NCBI GenBank assembly: GCA_934271085.1
Contig: CAKQQU010000030.1
Coordinates: forward strand, 1 to 17,747
Direction: 5' to 3'
DNA length: 17,747 nt
Source: an uncultured Bacillota bacterium
GTDB taxonomy: Bacteria > Bacillota > Dehalobacteriia > UBA4068
This document shows positions 1 through 7,125 of this stretch, one piece after another (position 1 is the stretch's first letter; the number at the start of each line of letters is the position of its first letter). A model generated the notes under the pieces. It did not search any database and was not told where the DNA came from. It was given only the letters and a program-made list of their open reading frames with translations. The translations under genes were made by a program, and so were the position numbers.

Positions 1-53
1 ATGGTTCCCACGTTTACATGCGGTTTCGTTCTCTCAAATTTTTGCTTTGCCAT
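1..53 (-). CDS. tuf: Elongation factor Tu, 5' fragment (first copy, downstream of fusA)
   Basis: Only the first 17 codons and two further bases are present, reading MAKQKFERTKPHVNVGT. This is the conserved EF-Tu N-terminus just before the first GTP-binding loop. EF-Tu delivers aminoacyl-tRNA to the ribosome as a GTP complex. The start has a strong AGGAGG site 7 bases upstream. It begins 25 bases after the fusA stop, the classic str-operon order rpsL-rpsG-fusA-tuf. The gene is cut by the window edge. The visible bases are identical to the tuf start at the other end of the window, so the genome has at least two tuf copies. Confidence 0.95.
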   Translation of the reverse strand, partial: MAKQKFERTKPHVNVGT

Positions 54-77
54 TATTCTTCCTCCTAAAAATTGCTT
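1..77. repeat. Left arm of 77-bp perfect terminal inverted repeat (tuf 5' region)
   Basis: Bases 1-77 are the exact reverse complement of 17671-17747. The repeat covers the tuf start, its ribosome binding site and 17 further upstream bases. Identity stops one base short of the fusA stop codon: base 78 and onward differ from the other end. I infer a repeat created by duplicated tuf genes and exposed by assembly breakage, not a mobile-element end. Confidence 0.95.
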
Positions 78-78
78 C

Positions 79-2157
79 TTAGCTCTTTAAACCTTTATTT
101 TTCAACAGTTCCTGCGTAATGCTGGCAGGCAACTCTTCATAGTGGTCAAACTGCATATTGTAAACGCCGCGACCCTGAGTTCTGCTGCGCAGATCCGTTG
201 CATAACCAAACATCTGTTTCAACGGAACATATCCGGTAACGACCTGCAGGTTTCCCCTGGCCTCCACACCTTCAATGTATCCGCGTCTGGAATTCATATC
301 ACCGATAACATCGCCCATATATTCATCGGGAGTGGTAACTTCCACCTTGAACACAGGCTCCATGATAACAGGATCGCCCTTAACGGTGCCATCCCGGAAT
401 GCCAGAGAACCGGCGATTTTAAAGGCAACTTCCGAACTATCTACTTCGTGGTAACTGCCATCCACCAAAGTTGCTTTGATATCCACCGCAGGATATCCGG
501 CAATGATACCGGACTCCATAGCCTCTTTCAGACCGGCCTCAACAGCGGGGATAAACTCTCTGGGGATGACGCCGCCGACGATCTTATCGACAAAGACAAA
601 ACCCGATCCGGGCTCGCCAGGCTCGAACTCCACAACACAATGGCCGTACTGGCCATGACCGCCGGACTGCTTAACGAAGCGGCCCACACCCTTGCAGGGC
701 TTGCGGATAGTTTCTTTGTAAGAAACCTGAGGAGTGCCTACATTTGCATCCACCTTGAATTCACGGAGCAAACGGTCCACGATTATCTCCAGATGAAGCT
801 CGCCCATACCGGCTATGAGCATCTGTCCGGTATCCGGGTTGGTGCGCATTCTGAAAGTCGGGTCTTCCTCAGCCAGCTTGTGCAGAGCTATGGTCATCTT
901 TTCCTGATCGGCAGTGGTCTTGGGCTCGATGGCGACATAGATAACCGGTTCCGGTATCTCGATGGACTCCAAGATGACCTGGTTCTTTTCATCGCAGAGA
1001 GTATCGCCGGTCATGGTGAATTTCAGACCGCCAACAGCCAGGATATCACCTGCCATGGCTTCATCAACATCTTCCCGGTGATTGGCATGCATCAGCATAA
1101 ATTTACCGACGCGTTCCTTTTTCTGCTTACTGCTGTTAAAAGTAGTAGAGCCAGCTTTAAGAACACCGGAATAGACCCTAAAAAAGGTCAGGCGGCCCTG
1201 GAAGGGATCGGTAACGATTTTAAAAGCGAGAGCAGAAAAAGGCTCGTCGTCCGAACATTTGCGCTCCACTTCCTCGCCATCCATATCTTTACCCACCACA
1301 GGGGGGATATCGATAGGAGCGGGCAGGAAATCGACTACCGCATCCATCAACTGCTGCACACCCTTGTTTTTAAAGGACGAACCGCAAAGAACGGGGTTGA
1401 TCTGAGCGGCCAAGGTGCCTTTGCGAAGAGCCTTTGTAATCATTTCTTCGCCGATATCTTCACCTTCCAGATAAAGATCCATCAGCTCATCATCGAACTC
1501 AGCGGCAGCTTCCAGCATTTTGTTTCTGTACTCGGCGGCCTTTTCACTGTATTCCGCAGGTATTTCCCGAACTTCGAACACTTTGCCGTCGCCGTCAGGA
1601 TAAACATCAGCTTTCATGCGAATCAAATCGATAATGCCACTGAAGCTGTCTTCAGCGCCGATGGGGATCTGAATGGCAACAGGGTTGGCACCCAGCTTGT
1701 CCTTCATCATCTGCAGACCCCGATAAAAATCAGCGCCCATACGGTCCATTTTGTTGATATAAGCGATGCGAGGGACGCCGTAATGATCGGCCTGGCGCCA
1801 CACGGTCTCACTCTGAGGCTCAACGCCGCCGACAGAGCAGAAAACAGCAACAGCGCCATCCAGTACTCTAAGTGAGCGTTCTACCTCCATGGTAAAGTCA
1901 ACATGGCCGGGCGTGTCGATAATATTGATGCGATGACCGCGCCAAATGCAGGTAGTAGCGGCGGAGGTAATAGTTATCCCCCGCTCCTGTTCCTGCACCA
2001 TATAATCCATGGTAGCCGCGCCGTCATGCACCTCGCCGAGTTTATGCACTTTACCTGTATAGTAAAGCATTCTTTCGGTAGTAGTGGTTTTACCGGCGTC
2101 AATATGAGCCATAATACCAATATTGCGAATTTTTTCGAGCGAATAAGCTCTGGTCAT
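79..2157 (-). CDS. fusA: Elongation factor G
   Basis: Translational GTPase that drives tRNA-mRNA translocation and, with RRF, ribosome recycling in the cytoplasm. The 692-residue product has the usual family length. Visible GTPase motifs are AHIDAGKTT (residues 17-25), RGITI (59-63), DTPGH (81-85) and NKMD (135-138). The EF-G domains II-V follow, with a C-terminus ending KNKGLKS. I chose the ATG at 2157 (protein MTRAYSLEK) over an in-frame upstream start at 2196 because the family begins here and a GGAG lies upstream. That ribosome binding site is about 12 bases away, longer than usual, and sits in a small hairpin loop. The gene follows rpsG by 68 bases and precedes tuf. No truncation or frameshift is seen. 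Confidence 0.98.
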   Translation of the reverse strand: MTRAYSLEKIRNIGIMAHIDAGKTTTTERMLYYTGKVHKLGEVHDGAATMDYMVQEQERGITITSAATTCIWRGHRINIIDTPGHVDFTMEVERSLRVLDGAVAVFCSVGGVEPQSETVWRQADHYGVPRIAYINKMDRMGADFYRGLQMMKDKLGANPVAIQIPIGAEDSFSGIIDLIRMKADVYPDGDGKVFEVREIPAEYSEKAAEYRNKMLEAAAEFDDELMDLYLEGEDIGEEMITKALRKGTLAAQINPVLCGSSFKNKGVQQLMDAVVDFLPAPIDIPPVVGKDMDGEEVERKCSDDEPFSALAFKIVTDPFQGRLTFFRVYSGVLKAGSTTFNSSKQKKERVGKFMLMHANHREDVDEAMAGDILAVGGLKFTMTGDTLCDEKNQVILESIEIPEPVIYVAIEPKTTADQEKMTIALHKLAEEDPTFRMRTNPDTGQMLIAGMGELHLEIIVDRLLREFKVDANVGTPQVSYKETIRKPCKGVGRFVKQSGGHGQYGHCVVEFEPGEPGSGFVFVDKIVGGVIPREFIPAVEAGLKEAMESGIIAGYPAVDIKATLVDGSYHEVDSSEVAFKIAGSLAFRDGTVKGDPVIMEPVFKVEVTTPDEYMGDVIGDMNSRRGYIEGVEARGNLQVVTGYVPLKQMFGYATDLRSRTQGRGVYNMQFDHYEELPASITQELLKNKGLKS

Positions 2158-2179
2158 AGATAAACAATTCTCCTGTTTA
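2158..2179 (-). promoter_or_regulatory. fusA ribosome binding site inside a hairpin loop
   Basis: On the minus strand TAAACA (2179-2174), loop GGAGAAT (2173-2167) and TGTTTA (2166-2161) form a perfect 6-bp inverted repeat with the Shine-Dalgarno bases in the loop, followed by TCT and the fusA ATG. The stem would shorten the effective distance from GGAG to ATG. The stem is AT-rich and its role is inferred. A further small palindrome, GGAGCAATGCTCC, lies at 2190-2202. Confidence 0.5.
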
Positions 2180-2225
2180 CTGCATATGGGGAGCAATGCT
2201 CCACTTGAATCGGGTCAGGACAGGA

Positions 2226-2696
2226 TTACCATCTGTAATGTGCAAAGGCACGGTTGGCCTCAGCCATTTTATGAGTATCCTCGCGTTTTTTAACTGCGGC
2301 GCCGGTATTGTTTGCGGCATCCATCAGTTCACCGGCCAGCTTTTCTTCCATGGTTTTGCCGCCACGTTTGCGAGCAAACATGACCAACCAACGAATAGCC
2401 AGGGCCTGTCTGCGGTCAGCGCGAACTTCGATAGGAACCTGATAGTTGGCGCCGCCCACACGGCGAGCCTTAACTTCCAACACCGGCATAACATTTTTCA
2501 TAGCGGTATTGAAAACATCCATAGGATCTTCGCCGGTTTTTTCTTTAATGATATCGAAAGCACCGTAAACGATATTTTCAGCTACGCCTTTTTTACCATC
2601 AAGCATAACCTGATTGATGAATTTAGCCAGCACTACGCTGTTATAGATCGGATCCGGCAGAACTTCGATTTTAGCAATATTGCCACGACGGGGCAT
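2226..2696 (-). CDS. rpsG: 30S ribosomal protein S7
   Basis: Primary binding protein of the 16S rRNA 3' domain and organiser of the 30S head. The product is 156 residues, the standard bacterial length. It begins MPRRGNIAKIEVLPDP and ends in the usual C-terminal helix (EANRAFAHYRW). A longer in-frame reading to 2786 exists, but the ATG at 2696 has an AAGGAGG site 8 bases upstream and matches the family start. It lies 52 bases after rpsL and 68 bases before fusA. In E. coli, S7 represses translation of the str operon by binding the S12-S7 intercistronic region. The equivalent spacer here holds competing hairpins, so similar feedback is plausible but unproven. Confidence 0.98.
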   Translation of the reverse strand: MPRRGNIAKIEVLPDPIYNSVVLAKFINQVMLDGKKGVAENIVYGAFDIIKEKTGEDPMDVFNTAMKNVMPVLEVKARRVGGANYQVPIEVRADRRQALAIRWLVMFARKRGGKTMEEKLAGELMDAANNTGAAVKKREDTHKMAEANRAFAHYRW

Positions 2697-2704
2697 TATA
2701 TTTC

Positions 2705-2739
2705 CTCCTTTATAAGGAGCGGGAAAAAATCCCCTCTCC
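2705..2739 (-). promoter_or_regulatory. Possible anti-SD / anti-anti-SD switch upstream of rpsG
   Basis: Two mutually exclusive folds can be read on the minus strand between rpsL and rpsG. Fold A pairs CTCCTT (2719-2714) with AAGGAG (2710-2705) across a 3-base loop, hiding the rpsG ribosome binding site. Fold B pairs GGAG (2739-2736) with CTCC (2719-2716) and GGGA (2733-2730) with TCCC (2724-2721) across a U5 loop, leaving the binding site free. Both use bases 2716-2719. The arrangement is visible; its use as a control element, perhaps by S7, is inference. Confidence 0.45.
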
Positions 2740-2748
2740 CCTGCAAAC

Positions 2749-3135
2749 TTAAGCTTTGGCGCTGGTCTTGGGTTTCTTGGCGCCATATTTGCTTCTGGCC
2801 TGATTACGGTTAGCTACGCCTGCCGTATCCAGAGCGCCGCGGATAATATGATAACGAACACCAGGCAGATCTTTAACACGGCCGCCGCGAACCAGGGTCA
2901 CGGAGTGCTCCTGCAGATTATGGCCAACGCCGGGAATATAAGCAGTGACTTCGGTACCATGAGTCAGACGAACACGAGCAACCTTACGCAAAGCAGAATT
3001 AGGCTTTTTGGGGGTGGTGGTATAAACTCTGGTGCAAACGCCGCGTTTCTGCGGGCATTCGTTCAGCGCCGGAGCATTGGATTTTCTGGCCGTAACTTCT
3101 CTTTGATTTCTCACCAGCTGATTAATGGTGGACAA
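2749..3135 (-). CDS. rpsL: 30S ribosomal protein S12
   Basis: Ribosomal protein of the decoding centre. The 128-residue product has the hallmark TTTPKKPNSALRK segment and GGRVKDLPGVRYH. Lys43, Lys88 and Pro91 (E. coli numbering including Met applies directly) are wild type, so no classical streptomycin-resistance change is seen. Asp89, the residue methylthiolated by RimO in E. coli, is present. Translation starts at TTG, 9 bases after a near-perfect AAGGAGGTG, giving MSTINQLVR as in the family. An out-of-frame ATG lies between the binding site and this TTG. It is the first gene of an rpsL-rpsG-fusA-tuf unit with its own promoter in the rpoC-rpsL gap. Confidence 0.97.
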   Translation of the reverse strand: MSTINQLVRNQREVTARKSNAPALNECPQKRGVCTRVYTTTPKKPNSALRKVARVRLTHGTEVTAYIPGVGHNLQEHSVTLVRGGRVKDLPGVRYHIIRGALDTAGVANRNQARSKYGAKKPKTSAKA

Positions 3136-3205
3136 AGCATTGCACCTCCTTCTTCAAAATAATGATTCTTATAAAAAATCAAAACGGTAAACTGGTTAAT
3201 TCTTC

Positions 3206-3256
3206 AAGCGTGGGATAACGGCATAGAGATACCCTCTCCTGCCGTTATCCCAGCTT
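3206..3256 (-). promoter_or_regulatory. Strong hairpin in the rpsL leader
   Basis: TGGGATAACGGCA (3211-3223) and TGCCGTTATCCCA (3240-3252) form a perfect 13-bp stem. It is extended by AAGC/GCTT (3206-3209 with 3253-3256) past a one-base bulge, and by GAGA/TCTC inside the loop (3226-3229 with 3235-3238). It lies about 35 bases downstream of the predicted rpsL transcription start and 70 bases before the start codon. No U-run follows directly on either strand, so it is not a standard terminator. Processing site, stability element or protein-binding leader are all possible. Confidence 0.7.
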
Positions 3257-3297
3257 AATATACATTAGGGAGACAATCCCAAGTAACGCACTTTATT

Positions 3298-3326
3298 ATT
3301 TTAGCATTCCTGCAGCTACATGTCAA
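3298..3326 (-). promoter_or_regulatory. Promoter of the rpsL-rpsG-fusA-tuf unit
   Basis: On the minus strand TTGACA (3326-3321), a 17-base spacer and TAAAAT (3303-3298) form a near-consensus SigA-type promoter. It starts about 20 bases after the rpoC stop. Transcription should begin near 3291, giving a leader of about 155 bases that contains the 3206-3256 hairpin. Read-through from rpoC is also likely because no terminator is seen between them. Confidence 0.8.
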
Positions 3327-3345
3327 GAATTTATATAATTTTTAT

Positions 3346-6300
3346 TTATTCTTCATCACCGGCATCAACAGATGTTTCAGCAATCGCATCATCATTTTTT
3401 GCCGCTGCATCATCAATGCTGTCAAAATCCATCTCAGCCAGATCTCCCAAAATATCCATATCTTCAGGAGTAAAGGCCAACTCTGCGGAAACACCGTTTT
3501 CGCAAGCATCGCCATTACCGGCAGCAGTATCTTTCTGGGCGGTCTCAGCAATTACATCTTCATATAAATTTGCCTTGTTGTCGTCCACAGAATGCACCTG
3601 CAAATTACGATAACGGGCCAGTCCTGTGCCAGCCGGAATGAGCTTACCGATAATAACATTTTCCTTCAGGCCCAGAAGGTTATCCACCTTGCCTTTAATA
3701 GCGGCATCAGTCAGCACCCTGGTAGTTTCCTGGAAGGAAGCTGCGGAAAGGAAGGAATCTGTGACCAGTGAAGCTTTGGTTATACCCAGCAGCACAGGTT
3801 TAGCGGTAGCGGGTTCCCTGCCCTCAGCGATAGCCTGGGCATTGATACGCTCAAACTCATAGCTATCCACCATGGAACCGGGGAGCAGAGTCGTAGAGCC
3901 ATTGTCTTCGATCTTGACCCTCTTAAGCATCTGACGGACCATAATCTCGATATGCTTGTCATTAATATCAACACCCTGGAGACGGTATACCCGCTGTACT
4001 TCCCTGATAAGGTACATCTGTACGCCGCGGACACCCTTAATGGCCAGTATATCATGGGGATTCAAAGAACCCTCGGTGATCTCATCGCCAGCCTCAATGA
4101 TCTGGCCTTCGCTGACTTTGAGAGAAGCACCGTAAGATACCTGATATTCTGCGAGCACCTGGCCTTCGTCCTTGCCGATGCCCATTATCTTGATATCACG
4201 CTTGCCCTTGCTCTCGCCTATCTTGACCATGCCGTCAACTTCAGAGATAAGACCCTGGCCCTTAGGCTTACGGGCTTCGAAAAGCTCCTCAACACGGGGA
4301 AGACCCTGGGTAATATCGTCGCCTGCAACGCCGCCTGTATGGAAGGTACGCATGGTGAGCTGAGTACCGGGCTCACCGATGGACTGAGCCGCAATAGTAC
4401 CCACAGCCTCGCCTACAGAGACCATATCGCCGGTTGCCAGATTCCGTCCGTAGCAGCAGCGGCAGATACCATGTTTGGCACGGCAGGTCAATATGGAACG
4501 GATATTGACTTTTCTTTCCTTCTCGGGCCTGGTCTGGAGATAATCACTAATGGCAATAGCCATTTTCTCGGTGACGAAATCACCGGCAGCGCCAAGAACT
4601 TCGCCAGTTTCTTCATTAATTACAGGGGAACACAAAACACGGCCTTCGATACGTTCGGTCAAAGGTTCAATATTGGGGATCTCTTCCACCCAGATACCGA
4701 TAGTGTCGCCGCAGTCATCCTCGCGAACAATAACTTCCTGAGCAACATCCACCAGACGTCTGGTAAGATAACCGGAGTCTGCGGTACGCAAAGCGGTATC
4801 GGCAAGACCTTTACGGGCGCCGTGAGAGGAAATAAAGAATTCCAGAACATTAAGGCCCTCGCGGAAGTTGGCCTTAATGGGCAGGTCGATGATGCGGCCG
4901 GAAGGATCAGCCATAAGACCGCGGACACCGGCCAGCTGACGGATCTGCTGAACATTACCGCGGGCGCCGGAGTTCGCCATCATATAGATCGGGTTAAACG
5001 GATCCAGAGAGTGCATCAGCTCCTGAGTAACATCATCGGTAGCTTTCTGCCAGGTCTTAACAGTTTCGTTATAACGATCGTTCTCGGAAACCAAGCCCTG
5101 CTGGAACAAATTATCGATAGCCAGAACATGCTCTTCGGCAGCGGCCATGATAGTCTTTTTGGCAGGGGGGACTTTAATATCCTCGATACCCACAGTGATA
5201 CCGGCGCGGGTGGAATACTTATAACCCAGAGCCTTGATGCCGTCCAACAGCCCGGCCGCAAAGGTGATGCCCTGACGGCGATAGCAACGGTCAACGATAA
5301 GGCTCAGCACCTTTTTATCAACACCGCAGTTATAATAGCCCATCTCTCTGGCCATGGGGATCTCGTAGTTGAAGATCAGGCGGCCAACAGTAGTTTTCAG
5401 GCGTTTGCGGCGGCACCGGGCATCAACTTCCATGGGTATCTCTTTATCCTTGGATACCCACTGGGTATCCCATTCATCCGGGCAGCGAATCTCTATCTCG
5501 GCATGAAGATTAACATCACCGTTGATATAAGCGCGGAAAGCTTCCGTATAATCGGTAAAGATCTTACCTTCACCAAGGGCGCCTTCCTGGGGCATGGTCA
5601 GATAATAGGAACCCAAAACCATATCCTGAGTGGGGCAGGCTACAGGACGACCGTCCTTGGGATTAAGAATATTATTGGAAGAAAGCATCAGCACTCTGGC
5701 CTCAGCCTGAGCCTCTACTGAAAGCGGCACATGGACAGCCATCTGGTCGCCGTCAAAGTCGGCATTGTAAGCGGTGCATACCAGCGGATGCAGCTTCAGA
5801 GCTCTGCCCTCAACCAACACCGGTTCAAAGGCCTGAATGCCCAAACGATGCAGCGTAGGAGCGCGGTTCAGCAGTACGGGATGCTCTTTAATAACATCTT
5901 CCAGCACATCCCAGACCTCCGGACGGGCCCGCTCCACCATTCGTTTGGCATTTTTGATATTATGAGCATGGCCATCGCGGACCAGGCGTTTCATCACGAA
6001 TGGCTTAAACAGCTCCAAAGCCATTTCTTTGGGAAGGCCGCACTGATGCATTTTCAGTTCAGGGCCGACTACGATAACCGAACGTCCGGAATAATCCACG
6101 CGCTTACCCAACAGGTTCTGACGGAAACGTCCCTGCTTACCTTTAAGCATATCGGAAAGGGATTTCAGCGGGCGGTTACCGGGGCCGGTAACAGGTCTGC
6201 CCCGGCGGCCGTTATCTATCAGAGCGTCAACGGCTTCCTGAAGCATACGCTTTTCATTACGAACAATGATATCCGGGGCGCCCAGATCAAGCAGTCTTTT

Positions 6301-7104
6301 CAGACGGTTATTTCTGTTGATAACCCGGCGATACAGATCGTTCAGATCGGAGGTAGCGAAACGGCCGCCATCCAACTGCACCATGGGGCGCAGTTCAGGA
6401 GGAATAACAGGGATAACATCCAGGATCATCCATTCGGGCTTGTTGCCGGAAGCAAGAAAGGCCTCCACCACTTCCAGGCGGCGGATATCCCTTACTTTAC
6501 GCTGACCGGAAACATCCTTAAGCTCGCCGCGCAATTCATCGCGAAGGGCCTCCAGATCCAGTGCCTGCAGCATCTCCTTGACAGCCTGGGCTCCCATGCC
6601 GGCCTTAAAGCTATCGCCGTATTTATCTCTGGCTTCCCGGTATTCTCCTTCGTTGAGCAGCTGATGCAGAGTCAGAGGAGTATCGCCGGGATCCAATACT
6701 ATATAGGAAACAAAATATAATACTTTTTCCAGATTTCTGGGAGAAATATCCAAAAGCAAGCCCATGCGGCTGGGGATGCCCTTAAAATACCAGATATGAG
6801 AAACAGGGGTAGCCAGTTTAATATGGCCAAGACGTTCACGACGGACTTTGGCCCGCGTTACTTCAACGCCGCAGCGGTCGCAAACCACACCCTTATAGCG
6901 AATACGTTTATATTTGCCGCAGTGGCATTCCCAGTCTTTGGTGGGGCCAAAAATTCTTTCGCAGAAAAGACCATCCCGCTCCGGCTTCAGGGTACGGTAA
7001 TTGATGGTTTCCGGCTTTTTTACTTCGCCGTGAGACCATTCGATGATCTGTTCAGGAGAAGCCAAGCCAACACGCATCCGATCAAAATTGCTGACGTCCA
7101 ACAA
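3346..7104 (-). CDS. rpoC: DNA-directed RNA polymerase subunit beta'
   Basis: Largest core subunit of RNA polymerase, holding the catalytic Mg2+. The product is 1252 residues. The N-terminal zinc ribbon uses Cys60, Cys62, Cys75 and Cys78. The active-site motif NADFDGDQ is at 447-454 (Asp449, 451, 453). The bridge helix (HGARKGLADTALRTADSGYL) covers about 761-780, the second zinc site is Cys798, 874, 881 and 884, and the trigger loop lies near 905-925. The last roughly 65 residues are acidic and low in complexity. The start is TTG, 9 bases after GGGAG, giving MLDVSNFDRMRVGLASPEQI, which matches the family. It follows rpoB by 21 bases and is co-transcribed with it. Confidence 0.98.
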   Translation of the reverse strand: MLDVSNFDRMRVGLASPEQIIEWSHGEVKKPETINYRTLKPERDGLFCERIFGPTKDWECHCGKYKRIRYKGVVCDRCGVEVTRAKVRRERLGHIKLATPVSHIWYFKGIPSRMGLLLDISPRNLEKVLYFVSYIVLDPGDTPLTLHQLLNEGEYREARDKYGDSFKAGMGAQAVKEMLQALDLEALRDELRGELKDVSGQRKVRDIRRLEVVEAFLASGNKPEWMILDVIPVIPPELRPMVQLDGGRFATSDLNDLYRRVINRNNRLKRLLDLGAPDIIVRNEKRMLQEAVDALIDNGRRGRPVTGPGNRPLKSLSDMLKGKQGRFRQNLLGKRVDYSGRSVIVVGPELKMHQCGLPKEMALELFKPFVMKRLVRDGHAHNIKNAKRMVERARPEVWDVLEDVIKEHPVLLNRAPTLHRLGIQAFEPVLVEGRALKLHPLVCTAYNADFDGDQMAVHVPLSVEAQAEARVLMLSSNNILNPKDGRPVACPTQDMVLGSYYLTMPQEGALGEGKIFTDYTEAFRAYINGDVNLHAEIEIRCPDEWDTQWVSKDKEIPMEVDARCRRKRLKTTVGRLIFNYEIPMAREMGYYNCGVDKKVLSLIVDRCYRRQGITFAAGLLDGIKALGYKYSTRAGITVGIEDIKVPPAKKTIMAAAEEHVLAIDNLFQQGLVSENDRYNETVKTWQKATDDVTQELMHSLDPFNPIYMMANSGARGNVQQIRQLAGVRGLMADPSGRIIDLPIKANFREGLNVLEFFISSHGARKGLADTALRTADSGYLTRRLVDVAQEVIVREDDCGDTIGIWVEEIPNIEPLTERIEGRVLCSPVINEETGEVLGAAGDFVTEKMAIAISDYLQTRPEKERKVNIRSILTCRAKHGICRCCYGRNLATGDMVSVGEAVGTIAAQSIGEPGTQLTMRTFHTGGVAGDDITQGLPRVEELFEARKPKGQGLISEVDGMVKIGESKGKRDIKIMGIGKDEGQVLAEYQVSYGASLKVSEGQIIEAGDEITEGSLNPHDILAIKGVRGVQMYLIREVQRVYRLQGVDINDKHIEIMVRQMLKRVKIEDNGSTTLLPGSMVDSYEFERINAQAIAEGREPATAKPVLLGITKASLVTDSFLSAASFQETTRVLTDAAIKGKVDNLLGLKENVIIGKLIPAGTGLARYRNLQVHSVDDNKANLYEDVIAETAQKDTAAGNGDACENGVSAELAFTPEDMDILGDLAEMDFDSIDDAAAKNDDAIAETSVDAGDEE

Positions 7105-7125
7105 TTATATCAACTCCCGTAATAA

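Noticed and set aside
2697..2786. N-terminal extension of S7 reaching 2786
   Set aside because: The extra residues overlap the end of rpsL in another frame, and the family start with its own AGGAGG is at 2696.
3206..3256. Rho-independent terminator after rpoC
   Set aside because: The stem is strong, but no U-tract follows directly on either strand, and it lies downstream of the rpsL promoter.
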